64,000 nucleotides of DNA from Adineta ricciae (Eukaryota; Rotifera; Eurotatoria; Adinetida; Adinetidae): assembly GCA_905250025.1 (NCBI GenBank), contig CAJNOJ010000080.1, positions 124,001 to 188,000 of the forward strand, read 5' to 3'. This document shows, one piece after another, positions 17,535 through 29,300 of the stretch; within the stretch, counting starts at the first letter, position 1; the number at the start of each line of letters is the position of its first letter. Made by a program: the position numbers and the translations under genes. Below the pieces are notes generated by a model, which was not told where the DNA came from, made no database searches, and saw only the letters and a program-made list of their open reading frames with translations.

Positions 17535-17963
17535 TTAGCGCCAGGCTCCAAGTATTGCACCCGCTAATGATGCGCCCACCATCGGGTAACCGATATTGAT
17601 AGCCGCAAGTTTCCATGAAAAGTCATTTTTCGAAAAAATATGGTTTGGTAGCATACTTGTCAAGGCGAAGCCAAGCCAACAGCAAAAGCCAATTTTCATT
17701 CCATCAAGCCATGAGCTCGATCCGAGTATTTGTTGAATAAAATGTGCCAGAACGATGACCATGATAAAATGACACACTGTACTGATCATATAACCTTTTT
17801 GGGCGTTCTTTTGAACGGTTGGGTCGTTTTTCATTTTGTTCAAATCGAGACCCATAAGTTTAGCCCATGGCTTGGCGAAAAGTAATGAAGAATACCATAA
17901 ACCTCCTAAAATTATATTGATTAATGTACATGTTGCCACAGCCCAATAGTTAACAGTCGTCAT
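17535..17963 (-). CDS. DUF1761 family four-helix membrane protein, intronless
   Basis: A 142-residue protein in one exon. It begins MTTVNYWAV followed by a hydrophobic helix containing NIILGGLWYSSLLFAKPWAKLMG, the opening typical of the DUF1761 family (Asn-Tyr, then Gly-x-Trp-Tyr-Ser). Three further hydrophobic segments follow (ISTVCHFIMVIVLAHFI, IGFCCWLGFALTSM, INIGYPMVGASLAGAILGA), so four membrane helices are likely. The function of the family is unknown. I know DUF1761 mostly from bacteria and fungi. With no intron in a genome where nearly all neighbours have many, horizontal origin is a fair inference but is not proven. The ATG at 17963 is preferred over an in-frame GTG upstream because it sits at the family's usual start. 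Confidence 0.8.
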   Translation of the reverse strand: MTTVNYWAVATCTLINIILGGLWYSSLLFAKPWAKLMGLDLNKMKNDPTVQKNAQKGYMISTVCHFIMVIVLAHFIQQILGSSSWLDGMKIGFCCWLGFALTSMLPNHIFSKNDFSWKLAAINIGYPMVGASLAGAILGAWR

Positions 17964-18848
17964 ATCGTGTGAAATCACGAATATCTAAATGTAGAACAAA
18001 AGAAAACAAACATAATGAATCGATACATATGTCGCAGCGGATAATGAAAGAATGAATTGAACACGTGTTTTTCTTTCTCGCCTAGAACAGATAAAAAGAA
18101 TAGAGTCGGAATTTCACATATAAACGATATGAATGTATTTCAGTTCATAAATCAGTAAACAGTTCGTGTAGGATGATTTTATCTAGTTCCTTTCAGTTTG
18201 TTCTCTATCGATTTGTTTGAAAGTAAATGATATTCCTTGTAGCGCATGATTTTCGTGCATAAACAACGTTTCGCTATTTCAGAAGATAAAAGTGTAATTG
18301 AATACAATTAAGTTGAGATCAGCGAGTAAATAGTTGACGGGTATTAAACGTGTCCGATGCAAATCGATGAGAACGACAGATTTTCATAATGATACAACTC
18401 CTCATAAATATTTTTTAGGAATTAATTGATTAAATCATCCCTTCTATTGATAACCTCTTTAGGTAAACAATTATTTCTAGACTACTAAAGTCAGCTACGA
18501 ATATTTTCGTTATTAACAGAAATAAGAAATTCCTTTTTCTAAGTTCTATGCATTGAGATGAGTGGTGCCATCTCATCGGAAATAAATTTTGATTCGTTCA
18601 TGTGTTGTCTTATCCACAATAGGCTATGTATTTATTTTATTCATTCACAACCATCATTATCGAGCATATTATATATTCTGTGAGTGTGTAGAATTAAGTT
18701 CCGTTGCTTGTATTCTCTGCATCATAAGCAAATGTTTCCGGTCGAAAATACTCAAGACCAATTGATCATTTGCATTGCTTCCTTGGATAAATAGGTCAAT
18801 CGACAATCTTTTGTTCTTTAGAATTATTTCTTCGAACTGATCCATTCA
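17964..18848. other. Intergenic, divergent promoter region for DUF1761 and RPB9
   Basis: No coding exon is supported. The DUF1761 gene reads left and RPB9 reads right from this 885-base AT-rich gap, so both promoters should lie here. No element stands out by eye. Confidence 0.5.
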
Positions 18849-19897
18849 ATGGACACGACCAGCAACAATTCAGGTTTTGTTGGTATTAAATTTTGTCAAG
18901 AATGGTTCGTATAAGTTGACATTAGTATTTTCAACTTTCACATATTCTTTCTCTCAATTAGCAATAACATGTTATACCCAAAGGAAGACAAAGAGAATCG
19001 AATTTTACTCTATGCAGTGAGTGATACGTTTCTTGTTGTCATTTTCTGAACATATTCGTGTAGTGTCGTCGATGCCAACATCAACAAGCAGCAGATAATC
19101 CTTGCATCTATGTCAATAAGATTACACATGAAATTGAGTACGTATTCACTTGTAAATCACTGTCCATATTAGAAACTGCCAGGGATTTCTAATATGTCTC
19201 ATCATTTTTTTGAAAACTTTAGTTACCGAAGGTTTTTCACGGATTGTTATGTAAATTATAAACTTTTTCGAGTTAATACTACATCCCGATCTCGAAGTCG
19301 ATTGTTTTCTCAGACTTCGCTGTAAAAAAAGTATTAAAAATCCTCAGAAATCCTTATAAAAAGTTTTGAATAAATAGGAGGAAGGTCCTATTCGCATATA
19401 TGTTGTTCATCTCCGAAAGGGCTTCTATTACAAGGCAGAATGTATAAGAAGTCCGTTTGAGTCTTGATTAATCGAATAGTTATATGAGTTCAAACAGAAA
19501 TTGTGAGCAAGAAAACGCTTCATTGATTACTCGGGTACATCGAATTGGTGATGATTTTCGTCGTTGAAACAGTCGATATATACTTTTGTTATTTTAGTGA
19601 ATTGACGCAAATTGTCACAGATGTTATTTCGGATCCAACATTACCACGCACTTCTGATCATCCTTGTGAGTCAAATCGAACGAATAGTTTCGTGGAATTC
19701 ATAATATGTTTTCGCAGGCCCAAAATGTCGAACAGCAGACGCGGTTTTCTTTCAAGCCCAATCAGCTCGTAGTGAGGTATGTATTTCTTTCAGAGATGTC
19801 TTTTCATTTTTCGACAATTGCTTTCTTCTTTCAGGATCGTATGACACTTTATTACGTATGTCGAAATCAACATTGTCTTTATCGATGGACAGAATAA
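18849..19897 (+). CDS. POLR2I: DNA-directed RNA polymerase II subunit RPB9
   Basis: Small zinc-ribbon subunit of RNA polymerase II needed for start-site choice, elongation and transcript proofreading. Six exons (18849-18904, 18962-19016, 19064-19137, 19598-19665, 19718-19776, 19835-19897) join in frame to 124 residues; the human protein has 125. The first zinc ribbon is CQEC...CRRC and the second is CPKC...CRNQHC, with the conserved C-terminal [24 protein letters not shown]-like linker residues ([19 protein letters not shown]) are typical of the family. The third intron is 460 bases, far longer than the others. AATAAA at 19925-19930. Confidence 0.95.
19138..19597 (+). other. Unusually long RPB9 intron with an 11-bp perfect inverted repeat
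   Basis: All other introns of this gene are about 50-60 bases. This one is 460 bases and contains the arms CATATTAGAAA (19165-19175) and TTTCTAATATG (19186-19196) around a 10-base loop. No open frame or known element is visible in it. It could be the remnant of a small inserted element or an intronic structure. Confidence 0.6.
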
Positions 19898-19988
19898 AGA
19901 TCTTTTTTTAAATGTTATTATGTGAATAAACTAGGAAAACTGTTCTTCGATTTCAGATATGTAATTGGTTTTGAAACCTAATTTCATC

Positions 19989-22519
19989 ATGTCATCTCAA
20001 GACGAAAACGCGAATATCGTTTCCAATGAAGAAAAACCTATTCCATCTGCTAATCAGAAACGCCGTGTGCGTTTTCCCAGTGATGAATCTCAATTACGTA
20101 TGATATCGATTGCACCGGAACCGTTAGCCAATCAACCGCTGCTATCACTTGGTGTGATTTTACAACGCTATCGTGGCGCATGTCAGCGTTTACAAATACG
20201 TCCACTGAATTGTTTGTTAGAACAATTGAATAACATGAATGATGGAAGGAAAACGTTCTATGATCGTCTTGAATGTTTGAAAGTCGTTAACGAACGCTTG
20301 GATTTAAAACATATGGATGCGATCGAAGAAATTCTCTCACGTTGTCGCTTTTATGTATTGGATTTTGAATCGTCGTTTCCGGATGATACGACACTTGTAC
20401 AATTTTTCGACATTATCGAATATTATGACTCATGTACGCATTTGAATTTGTCAAACAATCGCTCGATCAATTTCCATGGTTATCAAGCACTGACGCGGTA
20501 TATGAGAAAAACCAGAGTTCTGGAAAGATTAGACATGAATTCTATACGCTTTGATGATGCAAGTATGTTAGGATTCGGTCGATCATTACGAATGTCATCG
20601 ACATTGTATGAACTGCATGTGGAATCATGTCAGTTGAATGGCAAAATGTTACAAAAACTTATCCAAAACATTCGAGCGTGCCCATGTTTACGTGAACTTT
20701 ATCTATGTGATAATCGTATGTATTCGCGTTTGAATTTCATCCTCTTTTCGAGTTTGTTTCAATTCAGGGCAGATCCTTCTAGTCGACTTTTCATATAAAA
20801 TAACACTGATCGTTTAGTTTGTATGGACACAGTTTGCAATTTCATATCTTTCTTTTTGCCACAAATGACGTGAAGAGTATTCTATTTCTATATATTTTTT
20901 CATCAATTGAAGTGCTTTTTTTTGTTCTGTCTCCAAAGAATCCTTTGTTCTATCTGAAGAATAGCATGCTTTTCTCTAATTAGGTCTGCAAGTACAAGAT
21001 TCGATACTGATAAATGAATTGATTCGTTCATGTGGACAATTTCTTCATGTGCTCGACCTTCGTTCGAATTCACTGCAAGATAATGGTATGTCTCATATTG
21101 CGTCGCAGTTAAGTCAATACGATGAGCATCACACACATCAAAACACGATCTACAAGATAAGTTTTCAATCGAATCAATTGACTCATCAGGGTGTGGCCTT
21201 CTTGGCCAAAGCGCTGTTGCACAATCGAACGATACGTTCGTTAAATTTAAGCTACAATCAGATTACAAATGAAGGTTTATATGTTTTACGCGATGCATTG
21301 TTAACAAATCGGACAATTAATGAATTGATCCTCAGAAATTGCCGTTTGACAGATCAAGCGGCGATCGCTTTAGCCGAATTTATAGCTGAATCTTCAGTTA
21401 TTCAATATCTCGATTTAAGAGAGAATAACATCCAAGCAAGTGGCATATGCGGAATGGCGATAGCAATGAAGAATAACAGATCTTTGTTGAAAGTAGATTT
21501 CGATTCTATCGATTCGTCGACGAACCCGTCGTTCAATCAAAGTATCGATCGAACAGCGAGCTCTTCAAATGGTTTATTATCTTTATCGAATCTCCGACGA
21601 ATGACTGTTGGCCTAGGCAGTTTTAGTACTACTAACAATTCAGCGAGTAGTTCCAATCAAGCATTGAACCATAATGCTAAAGAATTGAATGAACAGAAAG
21701 CGAAATGGATGAATGATATTGAATGTATATGTCAGAGGAATTTACTTCTCTACGAAGATCAACTTCGGCGACAAGAAGAAGAGCAATTGACGAATAATCA
21801 TGGTTGGATATTTTGGATTCTTTCTGTGAGATTTTATATTTGAGCTTGTTTAGAAATAACTGATACGAATGGAATCGACCATCATGAAGCATCGACAACG
21901 ACACCGAATGGCGTTATTTTAGAAGAAAAGGATGAAAATAACGGAAACTCATTAGGTACAAACGAACATAACAGTGAAGAAACACCAGTTACTACAGATG
22001 ACAATCTACAGTAAACAATTTCGATTGTTCTTTTGATCGAAGAAATCACGATTTTTTTATTTAGAACAAACGAAACTTCTGCTGATGCTAATGAACAATC
22101 AGAACCTACAGAAGATCAGCCAAAATCCGACAACGTCACAGAACAACTAACAAATGAACATAATAGTAATGATGTATGCATAACAACTGATACTACAAAG
22201 TAAGTCAGCTCACTAGAAAACGATTCAAATCAGGACTTCCTTCATATGTAGCCCTTTACCAATTGACGATAATCATGAAATAGTGCAAACAACTCCGACC
22301 GAACCAATGCTAAACAATTCTCAACCTCTTCCAGATTCTCTCGAAGATAATTTAACAGATGACGAAGATGATGGAAAACAACAAATTCGTCATTCTGATA
22401 GTCTCTATTTATTACGTAAAAAGAACGTAAACCATGCTGATGGTAGTGATACTAGTGATGATGAATCTCAACTATCGACCATTATCGAACCAACTCAAGA
22501 AATTGTCGATGGTATATAA
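19989..22519 (+). CDS. PPP1R37: Protein phosphatase 1 regulatory subunit 37 (leucine-rich repeat protein)
   Basis: Leucine-rich repeat protein that binds and inhibits PP1. Five exons (19989-20715, 20984-21802, 21854-22010, 22065-22199, 22252-22519) join in frame to 701 residues; the human protein is about 690. The PP1-docking RVxF motif is KRRVRFPSDE near residue 30. Ribonuclease-inhibitor-type repeats run from about residue 130 to 490, including CTHLNLSNNRSINFHG, VLDLRSNSLQDNG, IRSLNLSYNQITNEGL and IQYLDLRENNI, in the same order as vertebrate PPP1R37. The tail (last three exons) is acidic and Asp/Glu/Ser/Thr-rich, as in the family. The ATG at 19989 is chosen because the frame upstream opens only with TTG. 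The first intron is 268 bases. Confidence 0.9.
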
Positions 22520-23980
22520 AAATGTTAGTCTCATTCAAGAAAAAAAGTCTTTTCCTCTCGTGGTGCACGGTGCAATAAAAGATCTTGAACAAAAACACGA
22601 CTTTGTGGAAGTTTCATGTTGGTGCTAATGGCTTTGGATACATTCCACAAAAGATTTTCTTTCTGCCGGTGGAAAAATTTAACTGAATATGGACGAATAC
22701 AACAGTAGTATTGAACGGTTCATTCTCAACTGATTGTTTTCTCTCTACAACACTTCTGTCCATATAATTTCTTTCCAAATATTTTCTGCTTTCGAGTGAG
22801 AGTATCCCCAAGGTGCTTCTCACAATTTTTTCTTTTGAATCTTGTAATGATGACATTTTCTTATTCGCTCGCTCGCTTCGTCTGCATGCATACTCATATT
22901 TAACTACTATCTATCTTATGGATATAAAAATCCTTTTTTTCTTTTTATTTAAACTTCGCTCTCGTTGGTTTCCCAAAATGTCTCTGGCCAATCTACGCGC
23001 GTGTACGTGTCTCGTTCAAGCAAATCTCTTTTTTTCTCGGATTTCTCAATGATAACTTCAACGTTTCTTTCTCTTTTTCCTCTCTTTTTGTTGTTTAGAC
23101 GACATTATCAATAAATGATAAATACGATCGACTTATTTAACTTGAAATAAACTTATTAGACTTGCATGCTGTTCGTTGTTTTAACAAAAACGTATTTGCA
23201 TAAGAATGCCTGACAACTATCAACACTAGCAGATGTCGACATAATCGAATAGACTTGATTGTGAATGCGAAAAATATTTTCTCTTGTTTTTTCTTTCCTC
23301 AGATGTTCAGCAAAGCATTCCCCAACAATATTTAATCTTTGAATCTATTTAGGATGCGAAAACAATGATTATCAAATCTCGTTTGTTTTCGGCATTTGTT
23401 TTATTTATTTATTTTTTTCTTCTTCTCTCATCCCAAGGACATGAAAATGTGTCTATCGTTGTTGTCAGAATAACAAAATAATAGAAACTTTCTCTCCTCC
23501 GATTTGACACGAAAAACAAAAGTACATAACAGGTTAAGGTTCACAAAGACAAATGTATGTTTATCTCGTCGTCAGACTATGCAAACACAAAAACAAGTTC
23601 TTCGTTTATTCAATAAGTTTTGTCATCGTCGCATTACATTGAATGATTTGTTCGCGTTCGAAAGATACATTGAAGAAGTTCTTTACGAGATAAAACATGT
23701 TCACACAAACTGTTCTACACAACACACAGAGATACATACAAATAGATACAAAGCGAGTTCTTGCCGTGTTTGTTTTTCTTCGCAAACAAATATAATTGAC
23801 GACTGTTTGCTGGTTTTTTTTAGCGATACTTTCAAAGCATCGAACAATCCGAAATTAAAGTCAGAAAACCGTCTGACGGTTCATTGCGCCGGACTCGAGA
23901 ATAAGAGATGAAAAGGAAATATACAAGAATTTGAAATGAAAACAACAAAAACAAGATTTCGGAAAGAAAAAAAAATTTTT
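22520..23980. other. Intergenic, convergent 3' ends
   Basis: PPP1R37 and the receptor-like gene converge here. An AATAAA at 23110-23115 probably belongs to PPP1R37, which would give it a 3' untranslated region of about 600 bases. T-rich and CT-rich runs are common. The open frame at 23504-23911 has no recognisable feature and is left out. Confidence 0.5.
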
Positions 23981-26389
23981 TTAAACATTCATCGATATGG
24001 TTGAGTCTAAAAATCTTTGTATATGGGCGTGAATCGGTGTACTTTGATGCATTGAACCCGCACAAAATAAACGTTCAAAGACATCTTCTTTCACTTGATA
24101 GATATTGCATAAAAAGAAAACTATTTTCGAATATTTGACGCGTGTTAAACACCATGTGGTCAATTTTGCTTGCGTTTGACATTCCGCTTTTTCAAATAGA
24201 TTTCCAGATGAATTATTAAATAATGTTTTACCTTCTTTGTAAATGATCATTTCGCGGATGAGATTGAAACCATTCTCATCGATTTCAAGTGTTTTACCGC
24301 GAGTTATTAACGATTCGATTTGTTTAACATCATTTTCGGTCGGATAGGTAATCGTTGTCGACGATGTCGATAATGACGTACATGACATATCATTAGTTAT
24401 TTGCAAATCTTTGGTGACATAGATTTCAAAGCTGTGTTCAATCATGCTGGTTAAGAGTAAGCGATGCCAGATGCGAGAAAGTAATAAGTATTTATCTTTC
24501 GCATTGGTGAGTGTTTCTTGAACGACGGAAAGTGATAGAGCAAAGTTAACATTACGTTCGAGCCAATCGTTGATGCGAGCACCGATGACGGGCATGAGTT
24601 TTTTCGGAATACACACATAATCGTTATTGGGTTCTTTTGGAGGACTTGAACATGGTGGAGAATTCGAGGGTGAGGCAGATGATGATGAAGATGAGTAACG
24701 AAAGTTGGATGAAAGAGGGCCTAAATGGAAACGAAAGGATTAACATTAACCGAGCAGATCGAAAACGTACTACTATCATTTGTTCGATTGCTTCCACTAT
24801 GTTTTCGCAGATCGATTGGTACTGGTTTAAGTAATTTTTGTTGTTGTTGTCCTAATATTCGACTACTTTCAAGTAGAGTTTGATAGGTTTCTCGTCGGTA
24901 TGGTTGATCATTTAATGATGAGTTTGACTGAATATGATTGTTATTGTTATCACTTTCTGGCGCTTGTTTCCGACGTTCGCGAAACTTCTCTGTTGGTGAT
25001 GATTTACCTCCATTCGTGCTGGCATTTGCAGATGCGGCAGCCGCGACGGCAGCAGCAGCCATCATTGACGGTGGAATTGGTAGATATCCGGAAGCTGCCG
25101 CAGCATGCAATAATGCTGCGGGATAATTGACACGAAACTGTTGAGTGAGTGTGTGCATAAGAGCATATTGAGCATAACCAAAAGCCAATGCTTCTTGTTG
25201 ACTAAATGGAATGTTCGAATTTGTTGTCGATGTTGGCATGGTAAAACCCGATGAAACAGTAGCTTCACTTGAAAATTTCTTGTCTTTATTGAGTTCGTCA
25301 TAGAAATGAGCGAGAGATTTCCGTTTTCGACTACCAGTTGGCATTTGGGGTTGATGGTTAGGTTCGGTCTGATTTGTACGGAACACCTACACGAAAAATG
25401 TATTATTGTTATAATAGCTGTTAGTAATAAGAATATTTGTTCAAGATATTTTTGGTTTCCCTTAGCACTTACATGTACAATATTGTTATCTGACAACGGA
25501 CTGGAGGATGAAACACCAGAATCCGATGCACATGATTTGACTGAAGCGGAACGAACGATCTTCGGTGCCATTTCATCAGGCGATGGAGACGTTGATGGAA
25601 TTATCATATTATTTGTTGTTGTTGCGAATGAAGGACAAGACGAAGCTGTTGCTAATAGATAAGATGTTGGAGATGGAAATGATTGAGTGACTGGTGCTGG
25701 TTCAGAAGGTGACACAGTAGATGTAGGAGAAGCGGCTCGTTTTGTCAGGGCAGCCATAGGGTAGGATCGGCAACGAGGCGGCGAAGAATTGCCTGAATTT
25801 GAAACGTCATTATGTGATGAATCCGGCCGAGTATTATTGAAAACATGAGTGGCAGGTGAAACAGGCAGTGATGTCGACGATTTCATATCCACAAGCGTAT
25901 CAGTTGTGTTTGTACTCGTTGGGGAGTTCATTGAAATGGCATTTGTGGTTACACTGGTCGGGGAAATAGTGCGCGGTGATTGTAATGTACCATTGAGTAG
26001 AGCCGGTAAAATATTTGTCAAAGTACTGCTGGCTGTCCGATGCGATGACGATGATGGGGATGCATAATTACCTTTTCGTAAAAGGGATGCAATGCTCAAT
26101 GACGATGGTGACGACGAGGGTGTAACCGAGGAATTCGACGATTGAAGCATTTGTGTGAGAAAGGCATTCTCGACAGATGAATTCATATCATCCTTTTCTA
26201 TTTATAAGAATAAATAGAATGAATGTGACGGTACAAATATGAACGAGAGAGAGAGCAAAAGAAAAAGAACTTACCATCTGTTTGATGATTTAGTTGAAGT
26301 TGTTTGCGCTTTTCACGGACACTTTTGCAAAAAGCAATACGGTCCAATGTATTGATTGAATGCGGTGAGACGACGGTAGCGGGAATCAT
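23981..26389 (-). CDS. Nuclear-receptor-like ligand-binding-domain protein without a zinc-finger domain
   Basis: Four exons (26389-26275, 26197-25473, 25386-24771, 24720-23981) join in frame to 731 residues. The N-terminal two thirds are low-complexity: Ser/Thr/Pro-rich (residues about 40-280), then a poly-Ala run and Asn-rich stretches. The last 220 residues resemble a nuclear receptor ligand-binding domain of the tailless/NR2E kind. NVNFALSLSVV followed by AKDKYLLLSRIW fits the receptor signature around helices 3-5, and VFERLFCAGSMHQSTPIHAHIQRFL resembles the VEEVFF..TIGNVPI..LL end of TLX. No Cys-rich zinc-finger DNA-binding domain is encoded; the first exon begins MIPATVVSPHSINT. This recalls the NR0B group (DAX1/SHP), though it may simply be an unrelated transcription-factor-like protein. 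I am moderately sure of the domain and unsure of the subfamily. Confidence 0.6.
25027..25060 (-). repeat. GC-rich alanine repeat in coding exon
   Basis: A GCA/GCC/GCG run encodes an alanine-rich stretch (MAAAAVAAAASANAS) inside the receptor-like protein. It is notably GC-richer than its surroundings. Confidence 0.8.
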
Positions 26390-29300
26390 CGGTGATCAGT
26401 GGACTTATTCAATGGTCCACGTAGAAAAAAATCTGACCTTATCGGTCTAGAATGACAAAAGAAAAAGAAGAATAGAGATTAGATTGTATAATCGATTATG
26501 AACGGTAAAATTATTGTTGTCTCTTGTCCCTCCTCGTTCATCCGATCTGTATACATAAAACGGTGACGAGCGTACGTATTGTTCAATTTTCTTTTTATTT
26601 CTTCTTTGTTTTTTATTTGTGATGCTTTAATTCCTGTCTAGCCATTGTCGGTACGCACTAACGAACGAAAGCGTCGAAATCGTGACGAGCAAGAAAAAAC
26701 CCGGGGAGACTGAACGAAAAAAGAACGCGCTGGATCAGAAGTAGTTGGTGTGACTCAAGACGATTGTTGAAGAAATGTTTACGAAACATCTACGTCTATC
26801 GTCTTTTCGAACTTTCCGAGTGAATGATGATATACTGTCCAGAGAACCAGATCATATCATCAACGAATGCCGACATGCTTCATTATGTTAATAAATACCG
26901 AAGACAGAAAGAAGAGAAATAGAACTCGAGTATTTTTTTCCTGAAATGGACGGACACGAACTCAGAAGCTGAAGAAGAAGAATAACAACAACAGTTATCA
27001 TCATCATTAAACGGGACCTTTCTCTACCCGATCTTGTTTTTCTACTTATTTTGAATCAGTCTCTTCTCACTCTCCCTTTCTCTCTTTATTTTTCCCTTCC
27101 TTTTTTTCTCGTATTTTCAAGGACGCATGCAAGCCTACGTTGTTGTCTAAAGAAAGAGAACAGGAGACGACCTTGAACTACATGTCAAAAGGCTACCCGC
27201 ATGCTTGCGATAGCGCGCCAAACGCTAGTTTTGACAATGTTGTTGTTGTTGTTGTTATTTTTATTGTTTTTATGTGTCATCGCGCACATAGACGAGCGAT
27301 GGCGTCAAGTCATCGACGTCGAAAGAATAAGAGTCAGCAAGCCTTCTCATTTATTTCTCTATTCTTCACATCTTACTCCGGCTTTTATTAAAGCAGAAAA
27401 AACTAATAAAAACGACAAAAAAAATATGCCGTTTGCCATTTATTCACCGATAGCCGAAAGAAAAGAAGAGAATAAAAGGCTTGTTTTTGAAAAAGGTAAC
27501 ACTCAGCTGCTTCTAGTTTGATTCTTTATCCTTGCATAATTAGTGGTACGACAGCAGTGTTTTGATGTTTTCGTCTTATTCTAATCGAGAATCGCACTAG
27601 TGGAAATTCTTTCTTTCCTGTTTTTCTTCTTCTTCTTCTTCTCGGTTGATCTTGTTTGAAGCATATAAAGAAAAACAACACAAAGGAAAAAAGAATTTAT
27701 TCTTCTTTGTAGTAGATTCACAACAGACATTGGTCGTAAATCAGCAATCTAACAACAAATTATTTTCAAATCTCAATCTGATCTTACCTGAATAAGGAAA
27801 GATCTGCGTTTCTATCTTGGGAACTAATAGTTTTAAAAAGTAAAAACCAAGAACGAGATTCATACGCACCCGAGGTCAAGGTTCGGCAATGAGTGATGTA
27901 CACCCTCAAATGTAGATATGTTCGTTTGTTTAAATTATTAAATTTTACCACTTCACTCTATGCACTTTACTCTACTCGTGCTTTAATCAATCCAATATCA
28001 TCGATTACGACAGTCGCAAGGCGAGGGACACGACACGCATCATAGTGAGAGAGTGAAGAGAAAAAATTTGCTCATCTTCGCCTTACTCTCAATCATTCAA
28101 TGTCATTTTATGTGCATTATCTGACTGAGTGCTTGTTTCGGACCAGTTTCTTACCTAATGCATATACATCTATGTATATTTATATATGTATATGTACATA
28201 TATACGCATACGTAAATGTACACGGTCAGTATATTCGCTCAAGGAAGACTCGTGTAGAAGAAGGTAGAATGTAAGAGAAGAAACGAGGGAATAGTATATT
28301 GCACAACTCTTCATCACGGCATGACAATGACGGCGGCGCATATATGATGTAAGCTACCACTATCATCACTACCAACAATGTACAAAAAGAGTACACTCGA
28401 GACTGACCTGTCGTCGGCGCCGACCTACAATAATCGAAGCACCTGTACATATATGTGCTCCACTTACAAAAAGAAGAGAAATAATGGATGGAAAGCAAAT
28501 ATAGTTCATAGATATATATGTATGCATGTATGCGCAATGTATACATATGATAGAAAGAGAAAAAAAGGGCCAAGGTGAATGAATGATTGAAGTAGAACTG
28601 ACCCAGACAACAGCGCCAGACATGCGCACTCAACAGCAATCGATGTATTCAATAGAACAGTAATTATGACTTGTACTGTACTGTTCAATTGGTCGATTCG
28701 ACTAGCTAGCCAGTCGCTTGTTCACTCTTCTTCTTTCCTCTCAGCTCGTTTTGCTGGAGGACAACTAGACTATTACAGCATGCGTACATATACAGAATGT
28801 CTAGTCTTTCTATATATGGTCGAGTAGACAAACGGAAAGTCAGACGTGCAGACATACTAACAGATAGCAAATGTCTTTGCTTTCTGAACATATACATTTT
28901 GACATCAGTACAATGTCTGTTCATCTTCACTGCGTCTTTCGTACTGAAAAATGTAAACAATGTGTGTGTAGCCTTCGTTCTCTCAGTGCGCTATTTACTC
29001 AATGAAAATAGTACCACTGTCACAAATATTGGACAACCCTCATGAATACGCATGTTTTTCATGAGAACATGTTGAAGATGTTTTGCATATAGAAAATGAA
29101 TCAAAAACTTACCGAAGATAAATAGATATTTCGTTGGCGAGAGTAGACTTCGTTGACAAGATGTGTTATGAGGAATTTACGATGCAAATTAGCTGTTGTT
29201 ATTTACAACGAATAACTTTGGAAAAACTCGCGTTAGATCAAAAGTTCGATCGAAAGTATGATTGCGTAGTCTTTGTCGTCTATTGATTGACCATCAAATA

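Noticed and set aside
23504-23911. Plus-strand open frame of 135 residues in the PPP1R37 3' region
   Set aside because: No family resemblance; composition matches the noncoding surroundings; it lies between two convergent genes.
28226-28639. Minus-strand open frame of 137 residues
   Set aside because: Low-complexity TATA/TACA repeat sequence read as Tyr/Ile/His; no domain, no splice partners.
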